NCBI RefSeq assembly: GCF_030063145.1
Contig: NZ_JASISM010000001.1
Location: 248,001-312,000, forward strand
DNA length: 64,000 nt
Reading direction: 5' to 3'
DNA from: Cryobacterium sp. PH31-L1
GTDB taxonomy: Bacteria; Actinomycetota; Actinomycetes; Actinomycetales; Microbacteriaceae
The notes under the pieces were generated by a model that saw only the letters and a program-made list of their open reading frames with translations, made no database searches and was not told the DNA's origin. This document shows, piece by piece, positions 7,606 to 16,118 of this stretch. Every line of letters begins with the position of its first letter. Positions within the stretch are counted from its first letter, which is position 1. A program made the translations under genes and the position numbers.

Positions 7606-8424
7606 CTACTCGCGGGTGAGCACGAAGATGCGCAGCATTTCGACGTAGAGCCAGACGACGGTCATGATGATGCCGAACGCGCCGGTCCAGCCGTATTTGC
7701 GCGGCAGGCGGTTGTTGACGCCCTTCTGGATGAAGTCGAAGTCGAGCACGAGTGAGTACGCGGCCAGGAGCACCGCGAGAAGGCCGATGAGGATACCGAG
7801 CTTGATATCAAAGCCGAGAATGCTGATGCTCGCACTGCGCATGCCGAAGGCCTGATCGGTGCCGCCGAAGATCATCATTCCCACGTTGATGAGCGAGAAT
7901 GCGGCGTAGCCGATCATGGCGATCAAAAAGACCTTGGTGGCCTTCTTCGAGGCACGGATCTTTCCGCTCTTGAATAGGGCCAGGGTGACGGCGACCACAA
8001 CGAGGGTGGCCAGAACCGCCTGAATCACCACGCCCCCATAGATGTCATCGAAGACCCGCGAGATGCCCCCGACGAACAGTCCCTGGGCGCCGGCGAAGGC
8101 GAGGATCAGCGGAGCGGACGGCTCCTTCTTGAAGGTGTTCACCAGGCCGAGCACGAAACCCACGATGGCACCCAGAATGAACAGGAACGGAAGCACCGGG
8201 GTGGCGACCCAGGAAATCGCGGCAGCCACGAGCAGCAGCGCGAAGCCGAGGCCGGTCTTGGTGATGGTGTCTTCGTAGGTCATGCGTTCGGTGTCCTGCG
8301 CACCGGCGGCGGGCCGGTTGTACATCGACTGCAGATCGTTGTCAGAGAGGGCCTGCGACGACGCCACTGCGCCGCGAGGGCCGAACGCCTCGTTGCGGGA
8401 GAAAGCGGGGTTGGAGGATGCCAT
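7606..8424 (-). CDS. Bax inhibitor-1/YccA family membrane protein
   Basis: The 272-residue protein has a hydrophilic N-terminus of about 55 residues and seven predicted transmembrane helices, ending in a short charged tail. The length, the long cytoplasmic start and the TYEDTITKTG segment match the actinobacterial branch of the Bax inhibitor-1/YccA family. Members are thought to act as pH-dependent ion channels or stress modulators in the membrane; the role here is inferred only from family. It stands alone with its own terminator. Confidence 0.88.
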   Translation of the reverse strand: MASSNPAFSRNEAFGPRGAVASSQALSDNDLQSMYNRPAAGAQDTERMTYEDTITKTGLGFALLLVAAAISWVATPVLPFLFILGAIVGFVLGLVNTFKKEPSAPLILAFAGAQGLFVGGISRVFDDIYGGVVIQAVLATLVVVAVTLALFKSGKIRASKKATKVFLIAMIGYAAFSLINVGMMIFGGTDQAFGMRSASISILGFDIKLGILIGLLAVLLAAYSLVLDFDFIQKGVNNRLPRKYGWTGAFGIIMTVVWLYVEMLRIFVLTRE

Positions 8425-8608
8425 GTGTTGCTGTACTCACAATCAGCTGGTGGGGTTTGAGGTGCCTGGTGAGGCACTGATTCAACGGTACCCGAGAGCG
8501 CATGGGAATGCGCGGGGGATCAGCCGATTTGCAGCTATCCGGGTGCTGTCCCGCTGATGTTTCGCTGCGAGCGGAGGCCAGGCCCAGCAACCGTTCTCGC
8601 CCTGTTGT

Positions 8609-8614
8609 TAGCCT
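8609..8614 (+). promoter_or_regulatory. -10 element (TAGCCT) for leaderless GDPD transcript
   Basis: TAGCCT ends six bases before ATG 8621. The same TTAGCCTGAA sequence precedes the GNAT gene at 41665 on the other strand, which suggests a shared promoter type. Confidence 0.45.
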
Positions 8615-8620
8615 GAAATC

Positions 8621-9679
8621 ATGCAACCGATTGTCATTGGCCACCGCGGGGCAAGCGGCCACCGGCCCGAACACACACGCAGCGCATTCGAGCTCGCCTT
8701 CGGCCTCGGCGCCGACGCGGTCGAACCAGACCTCGTCGCCACTCGTGACGGGGTGCTCGTGATCCGCCACGAAAACGAGATCTCCGGTACAACGGATGTC
8801 GCCACTCGCGCCGAATTCGCCGCTCGCCGCACCGAGAAACACATCGATGGAACGCTCGTCATCGGCTGGTTCACCGAGGACTTCACTTGGGACGAACTCA
8901 GCACCCTACGGGCCAGGGAGCGGCTGCCCACCCTGCGGCAGGGCAGCTCCACCTTCGACGACCAGCAGCCGATTCTGCGCCTGCGCGACCTGTTCGACCT
9001 CGTCGACGCCGCGGGGGAGCGCACCGACCGGGTACTCGGCATCGTGGCCGAGATCAAGCACGGCCACTACTTCGCGAGCCTCGACCTTCCGCTGCCCGAA
9101 CTGTTCGCCGCCGAGGTTTCCGCCGCCGGCTGGAACACCGACCGGCTCACCGTCGAGAGCTTCGAACCGAGCGTGCTCGCCCAGGTGCGCGCCCAGGGCG
9201 TGCGAGGCAAACGCATCTTTCTGCTCGAAGACCAGGGGCACCCGGCCGACCAGCTCGCCGAGTACGGCGCCGGGGCACTCAGCTACGCCGACCACCTCAC
9301 CGCCGACGGTCTCGCGAGCCTGGCGGCGGGTCGCTCGGCCGGGGGGTCCCGCTGCAGCATGGGCTCCAGCACGGCCACGAGTGATGTCGGGGTGGACGGC
9401 ATCAGCGTTCCCAAGTCGCTCATTCTCGAAACGGATGCCGCGGGTGAGGTGATCGGGGCATCCGCTCTGGTGGACCAGGCGCACGCCGCCGGGCTGGAGA
9501 TCTACTGCTGGACCCTGCGCCCGGAGAACAAATTTCTGGCGAAAACGTTTCGCGGCGGCACCCGCAAGGCGGACTTCGGCCACTGGCAATCGGAGTTTCG
9601 GATCATATTCGACTCCGGCATCGACGGCGTGTTCGCCGACTACCCTGATCTGGCCGTGCACGTGCGTGACGCGCTCTGA
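8621..9679 (+). CDS. Glycerophosphodiester phosphodiesterase family protein
   Basis: The 352-residue product has the GDPD TIM-barrel motifs: the HRG at the N-terminus (GHRGASG, residues 7-13), the acidic EPD near residue 37 followed by a conserved His in VIRHE, and the EIKHG segment near 146. It hydrolyses glycerophosphodiesters to glycerol 3-phosphate and an alcohol. No signal peptide is seen, so it is likely cytoplasmic. One oddity is a low-complexity Gly/Ser/Ala stretch (about residues 240-262) inserted before the conserved VDGISVPKS strand. A decayed copy of this gene's 3' end lies 2 kb downstream at 11651-11728. Confidence 0.9.
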   Translation: MQPIVIGHRGASGHRPEHTRSAFELAFGLGADAVEPDLVATRDGVLVIRHENEISGTTDVATRAEFAARRTEKHIDGTLVIGWFTEDFTWDELSTLRARERLPTLRQGSSTFDDQQPILRLRDLFDLVDAAGERTDRVLGIVAEIKHGHYFASLDLPLPELFAAEVSAAGWNTDRLTVESFEPSVLAQVRAQGVRGKRIFLLEDQGHPADQLAEYGAGALSYADHLTADGLASLAAGRSAGGSRCSMGSSTATSDVGVDGISVPKSLILETDAAGEVIGASALVDQAHAAGLEIYCWTLRPENKFLAKTFRGGTRKADFGHWQSEFRIIFDSGIDGVFADYPDLAVHVRDAL

Positions 9680-9795
9680 GCAGTGCCCCCACCCACGGGC
9701 AGGTCAACCCGCTTCTTGCGCCTGTTCGACCAGTTCGCCGTCCACCGAGATCCGGTTCTCGTCGCTTTTGTGAAGGCACTATATGTTCACCAAGA

Positions 9796-10881
9796 TCATG
9801 AGACGGCCTGAATCGACTCCTGTTTGAGAGCCGCCGGGTCGTCAACCGTGGTGTCGAACTCGCTGTCGATCTCCACGTGCATAGCGCCACGGAAGTGACC
9901 GATGACGGCGAGCACAATTCCGAGGGTCGACCATCCTGCGAGCACAAGCCAGGGAACCAACGTGGCGGCATCGGGAAAGTAGGAGAGGTCGCGCAGCAGC
10001 GTGGCGGCGGCTCCCGGCGGGAACATCTGGCCGATGGCGCCCCATGGCTCCGGCAGAAACTCGAGCGGCGCTGTTGACGATGAAATCGGGTTGGCGAGCA
10101 CCATGAACAGCACCGGCCCGATAGCCATTCCTGCCTTGCCGACGGTCGCGACGATGCCGACGATCGTGGCGCTGACGGCAAGGAGCGTGAGCGCTATCGC
10201 TGCGGCGTTGACCAGGTAATCGCCCTGGAGGATGCCAAACCATCCCTGCAGGACTCCCGCCAGGGCGAGGCCACCCCCGACGACGTAGACCGAAATCGCC
10301 ACAACGCGTCGCCAGGCCCCAACGATGAGCACGGATGCCAGGATGCCACCCAGCACGCCGCCCAGAGTCAGCGGAAACGCCGCGGCGATGAGCCCAGCGC
10401 CGCGCACATCGGTTGAAGCGAGGGGAACAATGTCGGTCACGGCCACGGTGATCGGCTGCGGGGGCTCGATGCCCTGAGCCTTGAGCGCTGCATTCAACTG
10501 GGCCTGCAGCTTCGGCGCGACTGTAGTGAGGATGGAACTGACGATGGTGCTACCCGCCGAGGCGGTGAGCACTTCCGGCGCGTCTCCGAGAACTATTGCG
10601 CCCTCGACTTCGCGGGTGTTGATCATGCTCACCGCGTCGTCACGGTCGGTCGCGGTGACGAAGTCGAATGTGTCGGGCGCTGACTTTTCGAATGCCGCCT
10701 CGACGTGAGTGACGGCCGCGTCAGGGCCGACCACGGCGATGGGCAGGCTCTTCACGCTCGATGTGACGCTTGGCCATGCGAATGCGAGTACGAGGAGAGC
10801 GACGGCGACGGATAAGACCAGCCCGACGCCGACAATGCGAGACCACGACGTGGGGGCGGGCGGGGTGTGTGAAGTGCTCAA
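9796..10881 (-). CDS. YhgE/Pip-like multi-pass membrane protein (ABC-2 type)
   Basis: This 361-residue protein has one N-terminal helix (about residues 17-36), an extracytoplasmic domain of about 130 residues, and five or six helices in the C-terminal half. That is the layout of YhgE/Pip and ABC-2 type membrane proteins linked to secretion or drug export, but no ATPase gene is nearby. The start is TTG 10881, supported by AGGAG just upstream on the minus strand. It is divergent from a TetR gene across a perfect palindrome. The pair lies between an intact and a decayed phosphodiesterase 3' end and may be an insertion. Confidence 0.75.
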   Translation of the reverse strand: MSTSHTPPAPTSWSRIVGVGLVLSVAVALLVLAFAWPSVTSSVKSLPIAVVGPDAAVTHVEAAFEKSAPDTFDFVTATDRDDAVSMINTREVEGAIVLGDAPEVLTASAGSTIVSSILTTVAPKLQAQLNAALKAQGIEPPQPITVAVTDIVPLASTDVRGAGLIAAAFPLTLGGVLGGILASVLIVGAWRRVVAISVYVVGGGLALAGVLQGWFGILQGDYLVNAAAIALTLLAVSATIVGIVATVGKAGMAIGPVLFMVLANPISSSTAPLEFLPEPWGAIGQMFPPGAAATLLRDLSYFPDAATLVPWLVLAGWSTLGIVLAVIGHFRGAMHVEIDSEFDTTVDDPAALKQESIQAVS

Positions 10882-10893
10882 TTAGGCTCCTAA

Positions 10894-10907
10894 AACGAAT
10901 GTTCGTT
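10894..10907. promoter_or_regulatory. TetR operator (perfect palindrome)
   Basis: AACGAA-TG-TTCGTT is a perfect palindrome midway between the divergent YhgE-like and tetR genes. TATAGT (10911-10916) or TAGACT (10916-10921) just beyond it would serve as the tetR -10 element, so the operator overlaps the promoter. Confidence 0.7.
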
Positions 10908-10928
10908 CTTTATAGTAGACTAGCGAGC

Positions 10929-11522
10929 ATGCCCAAAGTGACAGAGCAGTATCGCGAGACCCGAAGAGACGAAATCGCCCAGGCCGCCCTCCGTTGTTTC
11001 GCGAAGAAGGGATTCACTGGCGCGTCGATGGCGGACATTATTGCCGAGTCAGGACTCTCCGCGGGGGCGATCTACGGACACTTTGAGAGCAAACAGCAGA
11101 TCATGCTCTCTGTCGCGAGCCTCGTTATCGGCGACGCGGTCACCGAGCTCGAAACGCTAAATGCGGGTGGGGTGGTGCCGACACCCAGCACTGTCGTCAT
11201 GACTATTCTCGCGGGCGTCACATCGGACGTGAGCCACAACCAGATTCTGCTCCAGGTGTGGGGAGAGGCCATGGTTGACCCCAAGATTCGAGAGCTGGTC
11301 TCAGATGTCCTCACCCAGATACGCCCGATCTACCTAAGATTTCTCACTGCATGGGCAGAGGAACACGAGGGGCTGAGCAAACACGACGCCACGACATGGG
11401 CAAGCCGACTCGTCCCTGTCACTATGGGCCTCGCACATGGCTACATCGTGCAATCCGCACTCTTCCCCGACTTTGACAGACCGGCCTATCTGGCCAGCAT
11501 CCGCGAGCTGCTACCCGGCTGA
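10929..11522 (+). CDS. TetR family transcriptional regulator
   Basis: The 197-residue protein carries a classic TetR N-terminal domain (about residues 10-57): a FAKKGFTGASMADI helix and the SAGAIYGHFESKQQI recognition segment. The remaining helices form the ligand pocket. The ATG at 10929 is chosen; the frame is open further upstream but only across the palindrome and promoter. By eye its base composition looks somewhat less GC-rich than its neighbours. It most likely represses the divergent YhgE-like gene. Confidence 0.9.
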   Translation: MPKVTEQYRETRRDEIAQAALRCFAKKGFTGASMADIIAESGLSAGAIYGHFESKQQIMLSVASLVIGDAVTELETLNAGGVVPTPSTVVMTILAGVTSDVSHNQILLQVWGEAMVDPKIRELVSDVLTQIRPIYLRFLTAWAEEHEGLSKHDATTWASRLVPVTMGLAHGYIVQSALFPDFDRPAYLASIRELLPG

Positions 11523-11650
11523 CTCACCCACACGGCCCCGGTCCGACAGGTCAGATGCCCACAGTCACACCCTTTTGTGACGACGGGGACCTCTAACGCT
11601 ACAAAACTCGATGCCTTCGAACGCCTCCCGGTCGCATGGTCGTCACGTGC

Positions 11651-11728
11651 TGGAACGGATGACGCGGGTGAGGCGATCGGGGTATCCGCTCTGGCCGTGC
11701 ACGTGCACGACCCGCTCTGAGCGGTGCC
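11651..11728 (+). pseudogene. Decayed 3' end of a glycerophosphodiesterase gene
   Basis: Bases 11651-11694 match 9427-9470 of the GDPD gene at about 39 of 44 positions. The next bases, 11692-11728, match the extreme 3' end of that gene (from 9651, stop codon included) with about four mismatches. The join falls at a shared TCTGG, so about 180 bases between two short direct repeats are missing. The stretch has no reading frame of useful length. The flanking 11523-11650 and 11729-11772 hold nothing recognisable. Confidence 0.75.
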
Positions 11729-11772
11729 CGACCGGTGACTTCTGCCAGCTGATGCCGGCGTTAGGTCCCGGC

Positions 11773-12324
11773 CTAGAGCGCCCGCCGCATGATCGCCGCA
11801 ATCACCTCGGTCTTGGCATCGGCGTAGGCATTCATATCGTCAAAACCGTGATGCAGTAACGCTCGCTTGGTGTCTTCGTATAAAGCGCGGTCGTCGGCAT
11901 CCGCTCGGAGACGATTGCGAAATAGGAGGTAGTTGTCTACGGCCTGGTCGCCTCGTTGAAGGATATGGATATGCACATCGCGTGCTGGCGTCCGCACCAG
12001 GCGATGGCCCGGCTCACGAGTGCGTAACTCGTATCCAGCGGTCAAGAGATGAGGGAGATAGTCTTCTTCAGCAGTGATGTCGACGACCGTGACCACGATG
12101 TCGACAATTGGCTTAGCTGCCAGTCCGGGAACGGACGTCGATCCGATGTGTTCGACCTCGACTTCCGCCGTTCCCAGCGTATTTCGCAGTCTTGTCTGGT
12201 GGTCAAGAAAAATATCGGGCCAGTTCTCGTCATAGGCAACCACTTGGAGCTGGCGCTTTTCAGATCCGCCGACAAGCTCGACCTCATCAACGTCTGCTCG
12301 GCGGGGTGCACTCTTGTTGGCCAT
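11773..12324 (-). CDS. GrpB family (UPF0157) nucleotidyltransferase-like protein
   Basis: The 183-residue product matches the GrpB/UPF0157 family: the VVAYDENWPDIF opening, the VEHIGSTSVPGLAAKPIVDI motif that resembles a nucleotidyltransferase active site (GS..D.D-like), and the VHIHILQRGD segment. The enzymatic function of the family is not well established. ATG 12324 is chosen; an upstream TTG at 12378 in the same frame would add 18 residues. The gene is divergent from pcrA with about 110 bases between the starts. Confidence 0.85.
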   Translation of the reverse strand: MANKSAPRRADVDEVELVGGSEKRQLQVVAYDENWPDIFLDHQTRLRNTLGTAEVEVEHIGSTSVPGLAAKPIVDIVVTVVDITAEEDYLPHLLTAGYELRTREPGHRLVRTPARDVHIHILQRGDQAVDNYLLFRNRLRADADDRALYEDTKRALLHHGFDDMNAYADAKTEVIAAIMRRAL

Positions 12325-12434
12325 GCGATCAGTCTTCCATTCAGTTGATTCGATCAGGAAACGTCGGGGCGTCGCCAATCTCCACAGCCCGACCCGTCCT
12401 CGTGTCAGGGGCCTCGCCTACACTGGAAACCGAC

Positions 12435-14966
12435 ATGATCACACCTCTTAACGCGGAATCCGCGCCCGCCGGCCGGTCGGCCACGCCTATCATTCTCGAT
12501 TCGAATGGCTACGCGGGCTCCGGCAATACGCAGCACAGCCCGCTGCTCGACGGGCTCAACCCGCAGCAGAAAGAGGCCGTCGAATACCGCGGGCAGGCGC
12601 TTCTTATCATCGCCGGCGCCGGTTCGGGCAAGACGAGTGTGCTCACCCGGCGGGTCGCAAGCCTGCTCGAAACCCGCGATGCCTGGCCGAGCCAGATTCT
12701 GGCGATCACCTTCACCAACAAGGCCGCCGCCGAGATGCGCGAGCGAGTGCACGCCATTCTCGGCCAGGGCTCCGACGGAATGTGGATCAGTACCTTTCAC
12801 TCCTCCTGTGTGCGCATTCTGCGGCGCGAAGCCGAGAAGATCGGACTGTCCAGCACGTTCAGCATCTATGACTCGGCCGATTCCAAGGTCACCCTCAAGC
12901 GCATCATCAAGGGACTCGACGCCGACACCTACGGGTTCACGCCTGGGTCCGCGGGCGCCAAGATTTCCAAACTCAAGAACGAGCTCGCCGATGCCGACTC
13001 GTATGCGCGCAACGCCAACATGAGCGACCCGCAGGAGGTCATGTTCGTCGAGATCTTCCGCCAGTACCAGGCGCGGCTGCGCGCCGCGAGCGCGCTCGAC
13101 TTCGACGACCTCATCGGCGAGACCGTCTACCTGTTCCGCGCGTTCCCCAAGGTCGCAGCCCTTTACCGGCGCCGCTTTCGGCACCTGCTGGTCGACGAAT
13201 ACCAGGACACCAACCACGCCCAGTACGCCCTCGTGCACGAGCTCACCCGGCCGGTCACGGCCGAGCTCGCCCAGGAGATGGAAGACGACGGCGTGCACGT
13301 GCGCAACCTGCGAGGCGCCTCCGGAGCCATCCCAGGGGCTTCGCTCACCGTGGTCGGTGATTCCGACCAGTCGATCTACGCCTTCCGCGGCGCAGACACC
13401 CGCAACATCAGTGGGTTCGAGCGCGACTATCCCGGCGCGAAGGTCATCCTGCTCGAGCAGAACTACCGGTCGACCCAGAACATTCTCTCGGCCGCAAACG
13501 CCGTGATCGGGCACAACTTCGACCGTACAGATAAGAAGCTGTGGAGCGCGGGCGGCGACGGCGAGAAGATCGTCGGTTTCACCGCGTATTCCGGGCATGA
13601 CGAAGCGCAGTTCGTCTCCGACGAGATCCAGGTGCTGCACGCGGCCGGCATGGCCTACCGCGACATGGCCGTGTTTTACCGCACCAACGCGCAGACCCGA
13701 GCGCTCGAAGAAATTCTGGTGCGCTCGGCCACGCCCTACCGGGTGGTCGGCGGCACCAAGTTCTATGAGCGGGCCGAGATCAAGGATGCACTGGCCTACC
13801 TCATCGCCGTAGCCAACCCGGTCGACGAACTCGCGCTGCGCCGCATTCTGAACACCCCGAAACGCGGCATCGGCCCGGCGACCGAGACCGCGCTGTCGAG
13901 TTTCGCCGACGACAACGAGCTCACCTTTCGGCAGGCCATGCGCAACTCCGCAGCGCTCGGCCTGGGCCCCAAGGTGACCGGCGCCATTCTAAAACTGGCC
14001 GAACTGCTCGATGCCGCCGCGCTCATGCTCGTGCCGACCTCGGTGACCGACGACGGGGTGCCGGTCGGTGGCTCTAACGTTTCCGAAGTATTGGAGTTCC
14101 TGCTGAACGGCAGCGGGCTGCTCGCCGGCTTACGAAATAGCCGCGACCCGCAAGACGAGGTTCGAGCGGAGAACATCGAGGAGCTCGTGGCCCAGACCAA
14201 GGACTTCAATAAGGAGAACCCCGACGGTGGTCTCGTCGACTTTCTCACCCAGGTGTCGCTCGTGGCCGCCGCCGACGACCTCGACGATGCCTCGGGAACC
14301 GTGTCGCTGATGACCCTGCACACCGCCAAGGGCCTCGAATACGAGGCCGTGTTCCTCACTGGCGTGGAAGAGGGGCTGCTTCCGCACCAGATGTCGGCGA
14401 ACGAGCCCGGCGGCCCGGCTGAAGAGCGCCGCCTATTCTATGTGGGCATCACCCGCGCCCGCAAGCGGCTCTACCTTTCGCTCGCGATGACCCGCGCCCA
14501 GTTCGGCGACATCAACGTGGCCATGCCGAGCCGTTACTTGCAGGAGATCCCGGCCGACCTGATCGACTGGAAGCAGTCGCCGGGCATGGCCAACTCCCGT
14601 GGCGGTACTCAGCCGCGCGCGCTGAACGCGCGCCGCGACGGTGGCTTCGGTGGGTTCGGTAATTCACTGGGCACCGGCTCGAACGACAGTTACGGCGGGC
14701 GCAGCAGCTACGGAACCAGCAAGCAACCGGCCGGCCTGCCGCCGGGCAAGCCGAAGACGGAGTGGGCAAACAAGATCACCGGAACGGTGCGCGACAACGG
14801 CAGCCTCGAGCTTCAGGCTGGCGACCGCATCCGCCACCACGACTTCGGCGAGGGCCGGGTCAACCAGGTCACCGGCGAAGGCACCAAGCGCATCGCGCAC
14901 GTGCAGTTCGACAGCATGGGCGCTAAAAAGCTATTGATCAAGATCGCCCCGATCGAAAAGATCTAG
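12435..14966 (+). CDS. pcrA: UvrD/PcrA-type ATP-dependent DNA helicase
   Basis: This 843-residue superfamily 1A helicase unwinds DNA 3' to 5' in nucleotide excision repair and replication-fork rescue. Motif I (AGAGSGKT) is near residue 60, motif Ia (TFTNKAAAEM) follows, motif II is VDEYQD, motif III is GDSDQSIYAFRGA, motif IV includes LEQNYRS, and motif VI is VGITRARKRLYLS. A Gly/Ser-rich linker (about residues 725-770) leads to the C-terminal domain (HHDFGEGRV...) seen in actinobacterial PcrA/UvrD1. A 40-residue N-terminal extension precedes the core, and a longer open frame upstream overlaps the divergent gene and is not used. Confidence 0.95.
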   Translation: MITPLNAESAPAGRSATPIILDSNGYAGSGNTQHSPLLDGLNPQQKEAVEYRGQALLIIAGAGSGKTSVLTRRVASLLETRDAWPSQILAITFTNKAAAEMRERVHAILGQGSDGMWISTFHSSCVRILRREAEKIGLSSTFSIYDSADSKVTLKRIIKGLDADTYGFTPGSAGAKISKLKNELADADSYARNANMSDPQEVMFVEIFRQYQARLRAASALDFDDLIGETVYLFRAFPKVAALYRRRFRHLLVDEYQDTNHAQYALVHELTRPVTAELAQEMEDDGVHVRNLRGASGAIPGASLTVVGDSDQSIYAFRGADTRNISGFERDYPGAKVILLEQNYRSTQNILSAANAVIGHNFDRTDKKLWSAGGDGEKIVGFTAYSGHDEAQFVSDEIQVLHAAGMAYRDMAVFYRTNAQTRALEEILVRSATPYRVVGGTKFYERAEIKDALAYLIAVANPVDELALRRILNTPKRGIGPATETALSSFADDNELTFRQAMRNSAALGLGPKVTGAILKLAELLDAAALMLVPTSVTDDGVPVGGSNVSEVLEFLLNGSGLLAGLRNSRDPQDEVRAENIEELVAQTKDFNKENPDGGLVDFLTQVSLVAAADDLDDASGTVSLMTLHTAKGLEYEAVFLTGVEEGLLPHQMSANEPGGPAEERRLFYVGITRARKRLYLSLAMTRAQFGDINVAMPSRYLQEIPADLIDWKQSPGMANSRGGTQPRALNARRDGGFGGFGNSLGTGSNDSYGGRSSYGTSKQPAGLPPGKPKTEWANKITGTVRDNGSLELQAGDRIRHHDFGEGRVNQVTGEGTKRIAHVQFDSMGAKKLLIKIAPIEKI

Positions 14967-14967
14967 C

Positions 14968-16053
14968 GTGCACCCCGTTGGTTCCGGCCCGCACGCGGAA
15001 TCGGGCAAGCCCGAGAGCCTGAGGCAGTGGGCGCTCTCTCTGCGCTCCTTCCAGTTCGAGGTCGCGACCCGGGCCGCGGTCGCCGCCGCGCTGCCGCTGA
15101 CCATTCTCGTGCTCACCGGCCAGCTCGACTGGGCCGCCTATGCGGCCTTCGGTGCCATGACGGCACTGTTCGGCCGCAACGAGCCCTACCGGGTGCGGCT
15201 GCGCACGGTCACCGTTGCCGGCACGCTCATGCTCGCGATCATCACGTTCGCCCTCGTGCTCGCTCTGATCGAGGCGCCGTTGATCGTGCTCACCGCGGGA
15301 CTGGTCGTTGTGATCGCGTCCGGAATCCTCGTGGCGAACACGGCGGGGCTGTTCCCGCCCACACCGATTTTCTTTGTTTTTGGTTTTGCCGTGATCGCGC
15401 AGCTGCCCACTCCGGGCGAGGAATTCTGGCCACGGCTGCTCGTGGCCGTCGCCTCCGCGGCGTTCGCCTGGCTGCTCACGATGTCGGGCTGGCTGCTGCG
15501 CCGGGTCTCCCGGCATCACGAACCCGACCTGTTCAAAAACCTGTTTCGCGGCGCCCTGGTGCGTCCGGGCGCCATCCGCGACCGGCAGGTCTGGTTATCG
15601 ATCGCCCAGAATGTGGTCGGTGCGCTCGTCGCTGGTTCCCTTGCCCTCACGGCGGGCATCGGGCATCCGTATTGGGCAGTGGTCAGCGTTGTCGCGGTGC
15701 TGCCCCCACCCGGCGCGAAGCATTCCGTGTCGCGAGCCTTTCACCGCATGATCGGCACGACTCTCGGCGTCGGCGTGACCGCGCTAGTGCTGCTACCGAG
15801 CCCGCCGGTGGCGGTACTGATTCTGGTCATCGCCCTGGGGCAGTTCGGCGCCGAGATTCTGATCGGCCGGCACTACGGCGCCGCCCTGCTGTTCGTGACC
15901 CCGCTCGCCCTCACCGTGGTGCACCTCACCAGCCCGGTACCGGTGCCGGCGCTGCTGGTCGATCGCGTGCTCGAGACGGTGCTCGGCAGCGTCGTCGCCC
16001 TGGTGATCTTGCTGCTCGTGCGGGCGCGGGTCCGGCTGAAAAACAGGCATTGA
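14968..16053 (+). CDS. FUSC family membrane protein
   Basis: The 361-residue protein has two blocks of hydrophobic helices (about residues 35-165 and 215-350) joined by a charged loop, the repeat seen in FUSC (fusaric acid resistance-like) proteins. The family includes efflux-type transporters for aromatic acids. The GTG start comes one base after the pcrA stop, so the gene is probably co-transcribed with pcrA, although no functional link is obvious. The substrate is unknown. Confidence 0.82.
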   Translation: MHPVGSGPHAESGKPESLRQWALSLRSFQFEVATRAAVAAALPLTILVLTGQLDWAAYAAFGAMTALFGRNEPYRVRLRTVTVAGTLMLAIITFALVLALIEAPLIVLTAGLVVVIASGILVANTAGLFPPTPIFFVFGFAVIAQLPTPGEEFWPRLLVAVASAAFAWLLTMSGWLLRRVSRHHEPDLFKNLFRGALVRPGAIRDRQVWLSIAQNVVGALVAGSLALTAGIGHPYWAVVSVVAVLPPPGAKHSVSRAFHRMIGTTLGVGVTALVLLPSPPVAVLILVIALGQFGAEILIGRHYGAALLFVTPLALTVVHLTSPVPVPALLVDRVLETVLGSVVALVILLLVRARVRLKNRH

Positions 16054-16118
16054 CGACGCACAGACTGTTCACAGGTTATCGATAGCTGTTCGATGGGCCT
16101 TCGGTCGATGCTCTACTC

